Notes: generated from the sequence alone by a model not told the origin. A DNA stretch of 64,000 nucleotides from Epiperipatus broadwayi (GCA_028023455.1 JAQFVV010006200.1:1435238-1499237), one strand, 5' to 3'. Shown: positions 11,963 through 24,245, counted from the first letter of the stretch. A program made the numbers and translations.

Positions 11963-12760
11963 GTGGAGAGAGAATGGGTCTGTAAAATTAATGGTAAGCA
12001 AGTTATTTATAAATGCAGTAAAGAAGAAAGAACCAAAAGAATTTATAAAAGAGTAGTTAGGAAAGAAGAAATTGTTAAACTTGGATATTTGAATATGCAA
12101 GATGATAGAAGATCAGAAAAGTGGATGGAATTAAACAAAGCAGTTAAAAATAAAGAGCTTGAGATACTAGCAGTAGTGTAACCACATCTAAAAGAAGAAC
12201 CTATATTGGAAGACTTGGTATGGCAGGGTATAAATAGAAAAAAAGGGGTGGTGGTATAGGAGTTATATCAAAAAATATTTAAATACTGTTAAATATCAAG
12301 AATATTTGTGGTTTGAGATAAGGTTAGGAAGACAAGAATGGATTGTGGCTATAGTGTATATAGCCACTGAAGATAATCAAACTATAATGGAGTGGAACAG
12401 TAGCATATATGAATGCCTATATAAGGATATAGAGAGTTTTCAAAAAAAGGGAAGAGAATAATAGGTATAGGGGATATGAATGAGCATATTGAAGAGATTG
12501 ATGATGTAGATAACAAGAATGGACAGCTTTTGAGAATCAGAGAGTGAATTTGAACATTCCAAAATTTGTCAAACATTTATGAGGGACAATATACATGGTC
12601 TAGAAATAATATATTTCATACAATAGATTATGTATTAGTAGAGAAAAATGGAATGAATACAGTACGGAAAATTAAAAGTGTTTGATGATGAAGAGAGACT
12701 ATGTAACAGTGATCATAATTTCTTTATAATAGAAATGGTTAGTAATGTGATGGAAAACAG
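11963..12760 (+). pseudogene. LINE ORF2 start and APE endonuclease domain (broken)
   Basis: The frame 11963-12178 carries a basic lead-in (REWVCKINGKQVIYKC) and then KLGYLNMQ near 12077, the usual N-terminal strand of APE domains. ELEILAVV follows, where the next residues should be the catalytic ETH; here a stop replaces the E, while the second copy at 45.78 kb keeps VVETH. Downstream are GDMNEHIEEIDDVDNKNG (about 12470-12522, the GDFN block), a frame-shifted TIDYVL-like stretch near 12620, and NSDHNFF near 12710, the terminal SDH block. Known: these residues nick target DNA. The domain lies directly after ORF1 with no visible spacer, so the two could be translated from overlapping or fused frames in an intact copy. 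Confidence 0.8.
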
Positions 12761-13079
12761 TAATAAAAGTAGAAAGGATAGTGAAATATGTGCATGGAGA
12801 ATGAATGATAAAAGTAATAATGTAAAATAAAAGTTGAAGAAACCATGGAAGAGTTGGTTGGGATAAATATAAGGACTGGTGTGGTGAAGTAGAAAAAGTG
12901 GCAAATGGGATTTTAGGTGAGAATATTCAGAAGAATAAAAGTTATAGAAAAGTGAGAGTTAGTAAAAGTGTAAAAGAGAGGAAAAAAATCATACAGAAAA
13001 TATAGAACAAAGAAAGTGAAAAAGATGTTAATGTTAAATGAGAAAAGTATTTTTTTAAAAAAGTTGACTAAATAGATAA

Positions 13080-14290
13080 TTATAGAGAGAGAATGAAACT
13101 GAATAGTAAATTGTTGGAAGATATTAATAAAAGTGGAAGAGATGGGAGTAAAAAAGTTTGGAAATACATTAAAAGAAAGAATGTAGGGAAGAGAGAAATA
13201 GTATTACTAGATGATGAGGAGAGATAGTGTAGCTCTAGTGAAGAATTAGAGACAATTTTAAATAAGCATATAATGCATATAGAAAAGATGTTAGATGTAA
13301 AGGATAGAATGATAACAAACATCAAAGCTTATAGTAATGCAAATATTAGGTTGACAGAAAATGAACTGAATGAGGCAGGAAAAAAATTGAAAAGTGGAAT
13401 GGCAAGAGGTTTGGATGGATGGGCAGCAGAGATGGTAATGAAATTTAGGATATAGGCAAAATTAAAACTATTATTATGTTTTAATAAGTTGGCACAGAAG
13501 AGAGATTTTCTGGATAGTCAGAGTACTACAAGAGTAAGGCTACTATTTAAAGAAAAGGGTAAGGATCATAGAAAGTTAAGCAATTATAGATTGATAAAGG
13601 TAACATCAGTGTTTTTGCATATATGGTGGCTGGAATTGTTGCAAAATGGATGGAAGAAAATAATACAGTTGGAGAAATGCAAAATTTTTAATTGAATAGG
13701 TATATAGGAGATAGTTTATTTGTAGTTATACAATTTATAGATATGAGTAGAAATACAGGAAGACAGGCAAATATGGTTTTTATAGATATAGAGTAGGCAT
13801 ATAGTAAATAGAAATAGTTTATGGGTAAGTTTAGTAAATTTGGCAATGAATGGAGCTTTAGTAGATATTACTAAGAGATTATATTAAAGTAATTACTATA
13901 TGTATCTATTAGGAAATATAGAATCAGTTAAAGTTAAAAATGGGATGGGACTAAGGCAAAGATGCCCTATGTCACCAATTTTGTTTTTGTTGTATTTAAA
14001 AGAAATGGAAAGAGCAATAGAAAGATAAGGAAGAGAGATAGAAATGCCATTACTAGGTGGCAAGGGAGTATATACATTATCAGATCTTTTATTTGTAGAT
14101 GACGTCTTCTTATGCACAGAAAGAAGGGAAGATATGGAAGTTATGCTAAGGACATGTGAAATGGTGAATAAAGATATGGGGATTAAATTTAGTGAAGAAA
14201 AATAAAAAATAGTGATGATCAATAGAGAAGACAAAGAATTTTTACTGGAAGATATAAAGTTAAGTGTGGTGAATGGTTGTAATATAACTA
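13080..14290 (+). pseudogene. LINE ORF2 reverse transcriptase domain (broken)
   Basis: RT blocks occur in order but in changing frames. ELNEAGKKLKSGMARGLDGW (13364-13423) is the fingers block normally read K-x-GKA-x-G-x-DG. VRLLFKEKGKDHRKLSNYRL (13519-13578) matches the 'K+GD..NYRPI' block. IDMSRNTGRQANMVFIDIE (about 13738-13795) is the palm block, whose following 'KAYD' is damaged. VKNGMGLRQRCPMSPILFLL comes next (near 13935-13994) and then DLLFVDDVFLCTERREDMEV near 14085. The catalytic box reads FVDD, so both aspartates survive. Many stops between blocks prove it is dead. The second copy has FAHD here, having lost one aspartate. Confidence 0.85.
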
Positions 14291-14409
14291 TTTGGAAATC
14301 ATCTTAAGTTATCAGAGAAATTTCTTGGATGTATAGAAGAAAAAATTGATTAATGAAGCAAAGAAAGAAAGGGACTAATAAAGAAATTAACAATGTTTTA
14401 AATTATGTA

Positions 14410-15165
14410 TTAATAAAAGGATGTTAGATTACTTAGAAAAAATACAAAGAGAAGTAGGAAGACATACATTAGATGCAGATGTGTGGACAGCAAAGGAGAC
14501 AATTGAAGGAGAAATGGGATGGTCATGTTTTTATATGAGAGATGCAAAACGTAAAATGAGTAGATTGCATTTATGTATAATAAGATAATAGCCAAAATAG
14601 TATTTAATTGGGTTTTGAATTAAGGGCAGGCAACAAGATGGGTGAGAATGGTAGTATGATATGCAAAAGATTGAAATAAAGAATTTATGTCAGTAAACTT
14701 ATAAAAAATATAGGATGATTATGTTAGGAGAATTGTTGAGTGTTATAGTAGCAAGGAATGGGATAGAAGAATAGATGCATTAATAAAAAATTGGAGTTGG
14801 AAAGATGGAAAACTAATATGGAGAGAAAAAAGAGTTTAAATATATATAGAAATAAATGGAATATTGGGTGTGAGTTAATTTATGATAATAGCAAGGAAAG
14901 TAGGTTTACTGTTTAAGGCTTGAACAGGATCTTTAGCAATTAAGGAATGTACATATAAATGGGAAAATGTGGGTGATTTAGTCTGCAAGTTGTGTAAGGA
15001 AGGCATAGAAAATATTAGGTATCTGTTAATTGAATGTAAGTACATGAAAGCAGAAAGGGTAATGAAATTATGGAAAAATAAATATAAACAAAGTGATTCC
15101 ACAGAAAATGGGTTATTGGTTTTTATGCTGGGTTTGGGGAAAGATAAGGGGGGTTTAATATAAAG
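14410..15165 (+). pseudogene. LINE ORF2 C-terminal region with cysteine motif (broken)
   Basis: After the RT come the thumb-like 'RLLRKIQREVGRHTLDAD' (near 14425-14480), then 'EGEMGWSCFYMRDAKRKMSR' near 14508-14567, a block known from many invertebrate LINEs (gel-GW-x-x-F-x-x-R). The frame 14969-15160 holds GDLVCKLCKEGIENIRYLLI followed by ECKYM, the C-x2-C...(H/R)xxxxC putative nucleic-acid-binding motif at the end of ORF2. The expected His is R in this copy. A short 3' UTR follows to about 15370. Confidence 0.75.
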
Positions 15166-15894
15166 ACCATGGGGTTGACAAAGATTATGTTGTGGAAATG
15201 AGATGGAGCAGAATGGAGAAGAATATGGGAAAAAATATAGAGTGGCGAATGGAAAGGAAACAAAACGGCTAACAGGTTTCTCTGGCTATAATGGTGGAGA
15301 GATTCCTGACTCTGTATAAAGAGAAGTCACCATACCTGGCATCGCATGTGGATGCCACTTAAATTATTTGTATATATAATACTATACTGCTAATATTATA
15401 TTTCACAATAAGTTTAAATAGAGAAAAATTCAGATAATTGCTTCAAACATTTCAACAGAAAGGGATGTTATTAAGATATTGTTGATCCTTCCCAAAAAAA
15501 AATCATGACTATATTCGTTTTTCTATTAATTTAAAAATGTAAAAATACATAATCATAATTGAAAAAACTTTCAGTTTAATTATTTGCATACACTTCTATT
15601 TCCTTTTTTAAAATGAGAAAAAAGTTTTAAAAGGTCGTATCTTTTTATTTAAGATTTTTACATTAATTATGTTTTTTAATTAATTTTTAGAACATATGTT
15701 AATCTGTTACATATATAAAGATTGTTTACAATTACTATGAATATAAAAAAAATGTAGCAGTAAATTTAAAAAGAGAGATTACTTGTATTTATGTGATGGA
15801 CTATTTCCATCACCTAATATGAGTATTGATTGTCTTTAGAAAAATATAACTTTATTTAAATATTCCAAATACATTCAACTGTTAGTAATAGCAC

Positions 15895-16045
15895 ACAGGT
15901 TCGAAAGATATTATTCTCCCCTCTTGTTCAGGTGTTGCTGGTCTGACCCGTGACAGTATTAACATGGAAATTGAACCTAGATCTTTAGATTCTTGAGTAT
16001 TAAATTTTAAGGTAATGCTCTAACCAACTGAGCCATCCTGCAGAT
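15895..16045 (-). mobile_element. tRNA-derived SINE of a second type (or tRNA pseudogene)
   Basis: On the minus strand, from 16042: GGATGGCTCAGTTGGTTAGA is a perfect RNA polymerase III box A (TGGCTCAGTTGG). GGTTCAATTTCC is a near-consensus box B at 15967-15978. The long spacing and A-rich middle fit a tRNA-derived SINE head better than a functional tRNA. The DNA downstream to about 15895 is more complex than its surroundings and could be the SINE body. No target duplication was identified, and no second copy is present here. Confidence 0.65.
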
Positions 16046-16049
16046 TATG

Positions 16050-19000
16050 ACCTTAATTATTTATGAATAAAATAGTTTTCATTCTCATTAAATGTAAATA
16101 TAATATTTCGTTCTCTTCAAAATTCAATTTTTTTTCCTGTTATAAGTTTGTGCTTACATATTATATTTTTATTACATGTAGAAGTTGAAATTTTAATTTT
16201 GATTTTGTAAAAAATTTCCAAATACATTTTGTGTTGGTCACTGAATATCTAATTTACAATAATTTTTTGTTATTTGCTTTTAATATTTCATCGTTATGGT
16301 GTTCGTGTTTATCATCCAAGATTGTAACTCTTACTTTAATTATGTATTTCACTATCTTTCCCAAAATGATTAACTGATTTGTCACAGAAAGACAATAGCA
16401 CATATATATATATTGTATCCTCAGAGCACTAGAAACCTGACTTTGCGGTTAGAGATTGAGAAAGAGAAGAGGAAGTAGATGGATTTAAATAATAAGAATC
16501 TTTAATTTGTCTAGCAGGATCTTTTAGTAAAAGGTTTAGGACCTTTTGAGCTCTCTAAAAAAAATTATTTCTGCACTATATCACATTTTAATAACATGAA
16601 AGGCTGAAACCTTTGACACATGTGCCTTACAAATGCTTAAATGACAGCCAATAAGATAGTAATAATGACTGCACAAGGAACTCTCAATTCAAAATACAAG
16701 GCAGAGATTTTACAAGAAAAAGATGGACCACTTTCTTCTCTACTTAAATTTATATATAAATAAGCCAGACTCAAGCATTTTGAACTAAGAGTGTGAAGTT
16801 TTAAATACCTTCACATTTAATTCACTAAATATATATACAACATGAAATCTTTTGATTTACTACACAGTAATTTTCAAATCTAATGAAATGATCATAACAA
16901 ATGTAAATATATTAATTTATTAAGCACAAGCAGATGATATAATAATAACATAAAAGGCTTAAACCTTTGACAGATGTGCCTTAAATCTATATTTTTAAAA
17001 TATAATAATCAATATATATATATATATATATAATTGCTTACAAATTTTGCTTTTAATGTTACATTCTATTGAATCATAAATGTGATTAATAAAATTACTC
17101 CTACAATGTTGCCAAAGGTATGCTTATATATGTCAGAGCTCCAAAAATAGGTGGTTCATTCTATTCTTAATCCTTTGGTTAACATTTAGAGTGCTTTTAA
17201 TTCATAACCTGAGATATGGTAATTTTTTCCCTTTGTGTATATATATATTGTACCAGGTTCAATAAAAGATCAAAACTACTGGCCTTTTAGGCAGGGAAGA
17301 ACATACTCGGAGAGTATGTATGTCCAAACGATAGCTATAAAATATATAACTAGTGTTACATTTCCAGGACATAACTTTTTCTCGACTGTTGAATTCAACA
17401 CCATGTTCAAAGCACTTTTTTGTTTTGTATAAACACGGGAGCCAGTTATTTATCCAGAGGATGAATAACGCACTTTAAACAATGGCCACTAATTCAATGC
17501 CCAAGATACACCCATGACTAGTCAGCTACTTGTAATCAATAACAAAATATAGTTTCAATTAGTGGTGAAAAGAATTGACCAACAAATAAAGTTTTAAGTT
17601 TAATGACAATTTATATGAATTAACATTGATTAAACTAATTTTAAATATTTTATCATTCTTATTTACTAATATAACACTTGCACATATATAATTTGCATAC
17701 TATAATATCTTATAAGAAAGCATTAAGTAATATTTGGAATTTAAAACACAATGAAATCAATATACTAACACATGAACACACACAACATTTTAAACACACA
17801 TATTAATAGTTCATCTATGGGTGCTATAGAGTTCTTAAACTTGACTCTTGAGGCTTCATGAATGTGATGGCTACTTTAGAAGTGAGTATAAGAAAATGTT
17901 ATTATCTAGGATTTTGAATGTGGATACTTCTTGCTGTTTGCTGCTTCTAATGAAGTATTTCTAACCAGTTAGATTTGAAGTTTTCTTGTGGAAATTTGAT
18001 GCTGATTATTCCAAGGCATTTTCTTTAAGACAATTAGATATTGAGCGGCTTCAGGTTGTTATGCAAACATCACTTTTATCAGGTAGATTGGCTGTTTTCA
18101 TCGGACTTCAGACTGGAGAAAGGCGTATGTTTTCCGAGGTTTTAACACTGCATTCTTGATTCTGATATAACTCACTGATAGATTGTACTGAACTGTTATC
18201 TCAAACTCAACTCAAACTCAACTCTAATGCAACTAACTCGACTCAAACTCAACTAACTGTCCAATAAAAATTTGTCTATTTATACATGAGGTGTGTTGTT
18301 GAAGTTTTTTCATTAGTAGCTAATCCTTTGGAGATAAGCTTTTTAATCCTGTTGTCGAAATTCCTTTGATAATCTTTTTAATTACGTGTTTTTGAAGATT
18401 GTTTAATTAGTAGCCATGCAAACATGTTGTTTTTATATTTTTACTAGTAGCCATGCAAACATGTTGTTTTTATATTTTTACTAGTAGCCACCACTGAGTG
18501 TTTTTTTTTAATTTTTTAACTTTCATTTATTTTTCAATATTTAATACACATATACTTATTATATTTACAGTCACACGCACATATATAATTTGAGATCCAT
18601 TCACTATTTAGTTTTAAGATGACTTTTTTTTCTTTAACTAAATAAAAGAGATTTATGTTTTTAAACTTTTAACTTATATTTCAATTAATAATAATAAGAA
18701 AAAACTCTTTACTTCTTTTATAAAACTTTTAACTTGTTTCTACAGCAAACCCCTTCCTTTAATTAATTAATTGTAACTTTTATTTCAAAACTCTTAAACT
18801 TTTAATTTTATGTTTTCTTTTACGAAAGATTTTTATTTTAATAATTTTTTAAACAAAATTATTATGTGCCAACACAATGTTGGTACAATATAAATATATA
18901 TATGTGTGTAATTAACTACTTATTAAGTGGAGTTTTCCATTTATAATTACTTAATTAGAAAGCTTTTTATTTAGGACAATAACCAATCAAGGCTAAATGC

Positions 19001-19290
19001 CCCAGGCTAAGAGTGAAAATAAAACTGCCATCTTACTTACTATAATATAAAAAAAGAGTTAGCTAATGTATATAACTATATAAAGTTCTGTTTGATTAGA
19101 TTATCATTAACTTGAACAAAATTACAAATTATTATTTATATTTAGTCTGAATTTTAAAATATTAGTGTCAAACTTTCTGCACTCACAACTTTGACATCAT
19201 TCATTTCAGATAAATAAATTAATAATTATGACTAATTATTTATTAGTGTGGTAGATGATATGAATATTGTAATAATTTGATACTGACAAA
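16050..19290. other. Unassigned DNA with short local repeats
   Basis: No gene supported. Seen: a direct repeat 'aggctgaaacctttgacaca' at about 16602 and a close copy at about 16955; short (TA)n at 17013-17031; a CTCAA-rich patch at 18197-18260; and a 42-base tandem duplication around 'tagtagccatgcaaacatgt' at 18410-18490. The 17240-17530 stretch is less A+T-rich and holds a 65-codon open frame without a recognisable motif. Confidence 0.5.
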
Positions 19291-19294
19291 TATT

Positions 19295-19400
19295 GAACAA
19301 GTGATAGTCACACATGTAAGATATTTTGCCCTGAACCAATTGAAATATGCTGATTCAACATTAAAATACATCTTGGGAGACATTGTTTTAGTTATCTATT
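19295..19400 (+). repeat. R2-like repeat fragment
   Basis: A diverged 'ccaattgaaatatgctgatt' followed by 'acatcttggga' follows the R1/R2 core order. Low similarity. Confidence 0.4.
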
Positions 19401-20065
19401 CATATATTTCATGCTTTCAAGAATGAATAGTGAGACAGATGTTTTAAGTATAAAATATATTTTTCTTAGTAAAAGAAATGTAATTATATAAAATTCAACT
19501 ATAGATAGTAAATTTAATATTTATTTGTATTTTCAAGTGAATCAAAGTAAGAATATATGGACAAACTCTTAACTTTTTTTTAATTAGCTCTTACATTCTA
19601 CTATATATTGATGATTGCATTCTTGTTCATTTAAAAGATTATCTACAGATTTATTCTTAATATTTTGAATGCAATTTATAAAAACATTCGTTTATTTAAA
19701 AATATTAAAAAAATTCAGATGCTTTACTAACCAGAAATGGAAAAACATATGTAATAACATTTACCTTGAATAGTTGTCAGATTTAAAATGTTAGTAAATT
19801 AAAAATATATATCTTAGAAGGTTTTTATCTATAAACTTACAATTGGATATTAAGATATAATCTAGACTCCAATATATTGATTTATAGCTGCATTTAACAA
19901 GTTAAAAGAATAAGTTAATTAAATAACATATCACTCTATCACATGACCTCAGTGTACATATTGTTATTATAATATATATTTTTTCACCATTTCTATGCCA
20001 ATTACTATTTGCTTTTAAAAATAATAATTAGATGGCAAAATACAGGACTTAATAAACCTGTTACA

Positions 20066-20508
20066 TCTCACCTTGCCTTCAAATAACGGACTAGTCCAGA
20101 TTCATTTCTTACCACAATCAGCTATCAGAAAAGCCTCATCAGGTGTCAAAATATGACAAGCCAACCTTGATGTGTCATCAACCAGCTGTGTGAATTTACA
20201 ATTCTAAGATCAGTCATCAGCAAAATTTAATCAGATAAACCAATTGCAATCTACAAGTGATGAGTTACCAGCCAGCTGTAATAAACCTTCAATTCCCCCC
20301 AAAAAACCAAATGATGACAACAGTTGCTCTGCTGAGAACATCACTAAACCACAAAAGGTGACAAACTGAAGAAGACATCCTCCAACATATCTGCATGATT
20401 ACAATCTCCATGGTTAATTTTGGCCAGGGGGAGGAAATTTCATATCTCACATTGCCTTCAAATAATAGACTGGTCCAGATTCCTTTCTTATCACAATCGG
20501 ATTGAGCA
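20066..20508 (+). repeat. Region bounded by ~60-bp direct repeats
   Basis: 'tctcaccttgccttcaaata' and about 40 following bases at 20066-20130 recur at 20443-20505 with about six differences ('actggtccagattcctttct'). Between them lies about 310 bp of more complex DNA. It may be a tiny terminal-repeat element or a tandem duplication remnant. Confidence 0.55.
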
Positions 20509-21035
20509 TTCATTGCCACTAACTAATGTGTACATAAAGAGATAATGCTTAGACAATGGCAAGAACAGGCAACTGATACTCACTGAATCCAAATGTTTCC
20601 ATGAATATTGAAATAAATAGTTAGCCTTTTTGATGGTAAGGCTAAAAAAACAACCATTAAACCTGAATAACAATCGGCTAGTTCTCTATGTACAGTCGAA
20701 GGGAACTTCTTCTAAACTGAGCAGCAGTGCTCATTCTCCAGACTGTAACTATTTAAGCTAATGGTTAGGCAGAGAGGAAGTCCATGTTCAGAACTAGAAG
20801 TTGCTGAAACCAAAGTTGACTTGAGGCAAGCTGTCATAACAGCTGGAATAATCACTGTACCTACCCAAGAGGCAGACTTCCAAGTACAGCTGGAAGTGGG
20901 TAGTAAATCTATAAGGAAAATGTAGTCCTTTCTTTAACAGTTCATGCTATAACATGGAACTATATCTGCCAATAGTAGCAGGTGGAATATAGCTATCTAT
21001 AAATAACAATTGTAAATCAAGTGAATATTTTATAT
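20509..21035. other. Unassigned, less A+T-rich DNA
   Basis: No gene recognised. The stretch 20690-20930 has a more balanced base composition than its surroundings but no long frame. Confidence 0.4.
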
Positions 21036-21042
21036 CTATATT

Positions 21043-21450
21043 GTAACCGGACCCCACACAACCCTTTTATTACGTCAGTTGTAACAATTTTCTGATGAGC
21101 ATGCTGTAGGAAGGATCTATCAATTGACATTCCTAATGCAGATGTTAATGCCTCCTACAACAATATTTCCTGCTCATCAGAGGATGTAGTACCATAGAGA
21201 CTGGAAACATCTAAACATTTCTATGTTTGGTTTCCCAAAAAGCGCCATTAGAGTTCCGTCTCACTACAACCTGATTTACCTAGGTCTAGTTATGTCAGAC
21301 GTAGCTCAGAAAGCATGAGATTCTCATGAACAAATGTTATAACTGATGAGTGATGCAATAAAACAAAACAGAATTGGACAACTGGATAACCAATTTAATT
21401 TTTAGTAACAAAAAAAAAATTTATTAAATAACAATTAATTTGCAATTTCT
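21043..21450 (+). repeat. Repeat element R6, copy B (precedes tandem arrays)
   Basis: Begins tgtaaccggaccccacacaa after a TA-rich stretch. It matches the 5960-6400 element through 'ctgatgagcatgctgtagga', 'cagaggatgtag', 'agactggaaacatctaaa', 'ggtttcccaaa', 'cgtagctcagaaagcatgag' and 'catgaacaaatg'. It leads straight into the arrays at 21520-22700. Confidence 0.75.
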
Positions 21451-21519
21451 AACGGTTCATTTCTATCCACATGATAACTCATCTTCATTTTACTTATGAA
21501 AGGCTAGAAAGTTCTTTTT

Positions 21520-22080
21520 TTATCAATAGTTCATTTACAAGTTCATTTATGAGAAGCGTTTGAAACAGTCTAATTCAACAATAGTTCATTTTTGAATTCC
21601 TTTATGAGAAGAAGCTTGGAAATATTCTAATTCAACAATAGTTCATTTTGAATTCATTTATGAGAAGAAGCTTGGAAATATTCTAATTCAACAATAGTTC
21701 ATTTTGAATTCATTTATGAGAAGAAGCTTGGGAATATTCTAATTCAACAATAGTTCATTTTGAATTCATTTATGAGAAGAAGCTTGGAAATATTCTAATT
21801 CAACAATAGTTCATTTTGAATTCATTTATGAGAAGAAGCTTGGGAATATTCTGATTCAACAATAGTTCATTTTGAATTCATTTATGATAAGAACCTTAGA
21901 AGCAGTCAATCATTTATGGTTTATACAATAATTCATTTTGAATTCATTTAAGAGAAGAACCTTAGAAGCAGTCAAGCATTTATGGTTTATACAATAATTC
22001 ATTTTGAATTCATTTAAGGGAAGAATCTTAGAAGCAGTCAAGCATTTATGATTTATACAGCATTTCATTATTTTATGAAC
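21520..22080 (+). repeat. Minisatellite array, ~58-bp period, about nine units
   Basis: Units carry 'caatagttcattttgaattc', 'atttatgagaagaagcttgg' and 'aatattctaattcaa'. The last three units drift to 'aagaaccttagaagcagtca'. Central units are nearly identical, suggesting recent homogenisation. Confidence 0.92.
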
Positions 22081-22089
22081 TATTATTGA

Positions 22090-22290
22090 TTGGTAAACAT
22101 TTAAACTCAGCAATTCTTGGTTTGTGGAGCATTTATCATTTAGTAATTGAAGCATTTCTAATTTAGTCAAATATAAAAGTATATTCATACACATAAACTC
22201 TGTTTGGCTTGTGGAGCATTTATCATTTAGTAATTGAAGCACTTCTAATTTAGTCAAATATAAAAGTATATTCATACACATAAGCTCTGT
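22090..22290 (-). repeat. Tandem duplication, ~87-bp units
   Basis: Two near-identical units around 'tttgtggagcatttatcatt' and 'aagtatattcatacacataa'. They give rise to a 148-codon open frame on the minus strand (22356-21910) with repeated CMNILLYLTKLE blocks. The frame is explained by the repeats, and no family is recognised. Confidence 0.85.
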
Positions 22291-22374
22291 TACATTACCC
22301 AGATAGAAGTAATATGCAATTAAAGCATTTCTAATCCATATAGTAAATACATTCAAATATTTTTATAAATAAAT

Positions 22375-22700
22375 TTGCGTATAACTATTTCATAACTTCA
22401 TTTTATAACGTATGATAAACATGTTCTAATATTTTACAAAATAAATTCTACGTAATTATTTCATAACTTCACTTTATAACGTATGATAAAGATGTTTTAA
22501 TATTTTATAAAACAAATTCTATGTAATTATTTCATAACTTCACTTTATAACGTATGATAAAGATGTCTTAATATTTTATTAAACAAAATGTATGCAACCG
22601 TTTCATAACTTCACTTCATAACATATGATAAAAATGTTTTAATATTTTATAAAAATAATTTTTATGTAGATATTTCATGATGTCAATTTATAATTTATGA
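22375..22700 (+). repeat. Minisatellite array, ~72-bp period, about five units
   Basis: The landmark 'tttcataacttcactttata' with 'acgtatgataaagatgtt' recurs five times with increasing divergence toward the right end. Confidence 0.9.
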
Positions 22701-23675
22701 TAAAGATGTCTAAACATTCCTATAACATAATTACCTTCAGTTTTTCAGTCTAGTTTACTAAAAAAGGCGGGTTATTTCATCTATGGAAAGTCATGGTACA
22801 GCGTGGAGAGAGTGAAGCCGCTAATTTACCCCATTGTCATTATAATTTTTCTAGCAAAGCTTTCTTTTTCCATTTTCACGTTTTGTTAAAGCTATATTTT
22901 AATGTGTTAAAAGAATTAAGTAATACACCTTTTTTTTTTAAAAAAAATTTAATATGTTCTGCCTCTCTGTGTAAGACGAGAGAAAAAAAAAAAAAGTTCT
23001 TTTCTTCCGACGATGTGCTAATTTGAATACTGCTTCAGTTTAACCAAAGTATCTTTTTTTTTCTTTTTAATGATTGGATAATTAATTTCTTTTTTTTATT
23101 GAGACAGATAAAAAAAATAAGATGACATAACATTTTATTCAAATCCATCAATCACAAAATTAAAAATATGATTTTTTTAAACAAATCACAGCTTTATTGC
23201 ATTCCCAATTAGACTGAATCACGCTAGACATTTTTGAATGGGGGGGAATCTTTTGACTATTTATATGAGGAATAGTATATCTGTTTCAATATATTATTAA
23301 TAAATATATTATAAAATGTATGTATTCTCATTTGTATTTATGTGTATAATTGTGACTAAACACAACAAAATCCTTATTCTGTTCTACCCAAGCTTATGAC
23401 TTTCATCAAAAAGGAGCTTTGCATTTTAAAATAGTGCACTGGATCTTTATGATCTACTGCATCTTCATTCAACTTCTATCATTTGGCTCTTTTTTATACT
23501 AACAAGCTATTAGCCTAAACTGAAGAATGTATAAATGTTCTCAATCTAAATCAACTAATCCATATAGTCATATAGTTCTGAAAGCAGTTCAGTTCCTCTA
23601 CATTATGGTGTTATTAGTCCTTTAATAATTATAAACCTTCTATAATGTGATCAGGATTTGTCATAAACTAAATAA
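22701..23675. other. Unassigned A+T-rich DNA
   Basis: The first ~300 bases may be the right end of the array-bearing element. A 77-codon open frame at 22793-23026 has no recognisable motif. Nothing else is supported. Confidence 0.45.
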
Positions 23676-23679
23676 ATAC

Positions 23680-24245
23680 CAGATAACTCTATCACATAAT
23701 TTCAGGTTACATATTGTTTTAGCAGCATAATATTTTACCATCTCTATGCCACTTACTGAGCACTTTAGTAAGTAATAATAAATGCCAGATGATAAGGCTT
23801 AATAAATCTTTTGGTAGGTGGTATAGAGCTGGTGAAAAAATATTATGCCAATGTAAGCTGAAGTCATGAGATAAAGCCATGTGATATTCAATTGTTTTAT
23901 ACCAAATCCTGGCCACAAGACAGAAATGTCCATAAATGCTAAAAAGTAAGAACTCCATAATATACAGAAACTGAGTTGGTTTCAGACTGCTTAGATTGAA
24001 AACATTTATAGGTTTTTCATTCTGGGTTGATAGTCTGATGATAAGTGATTATATCTGGAAGGAAGATGCATTAGAGCTTAAAAATCATATTCTAGTATTC
24101 AAATGCACTCAGTGACAAAAGGCATAAGCTTGAAACTAGCCTGGGGATATTGGATAGGACCACACAGGATAGGGATTTATTAAGTACTATCATCTGGCAT
24201 CTATTATTAGTTACTAATGCTTACAGAAAGAAAAATGGTATAGAA
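23680..24245. repeat. Fold-back element with ~100-bp imperfect arms
   Basis: 'aataaatgccagatgataag' plus 'gcttaataaatc' near 23776-23810 is inverted near 24172-24210 ('gatttattaagtactatcat', 'ctggcatctattattag'). A diverged relative of the left arm lies at 19930-20060. Edges are uncertain. Confidence 0.6.

Larger units (their letters stand above)
10985..15405 (+). mobile_element. SGNH-type LINE, near full-length but decayed
   Basis: A plus-strand non-LTR retrotransposon of about 4.4 kb whose domain order can be followed from end to end: coiled coil, SGNH/GDSL-like ORF1 domain, APE endonuclease, reverse transcriptase, and a C-terminal cysteine motif. This order is known from CR1/L2-type LINEs. 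The copy has many stops and frameshifts. Its 5' edge is uncertain, somewhere between 10975, where the opposite-strand RTE remnant ends, and about 11200. The 3' edge is placed after the conserved C-terminal region near 15370. Similar words at 11030 (aagtttaatag) and 15394 (aagtttaaatag) could be a decayed target duplication, which is weak evidence. A second copy, truncated at both ends, lies at 45420-47830. Confidence 0.85.

Noticed and set aside
21910-22356. 148-codon minus-strand frame with internal repeats
   Set aside because: It lies wholly within minisatellite and tandem-duplicated DNA. The repeats in the protein follow from the DNA repeats, and there is no recognised domain.
21460-22700. 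CRISPR-like array
   Set aside because: The units are contiguous minisatellites without unique spacers, in a eukaryotic genome.
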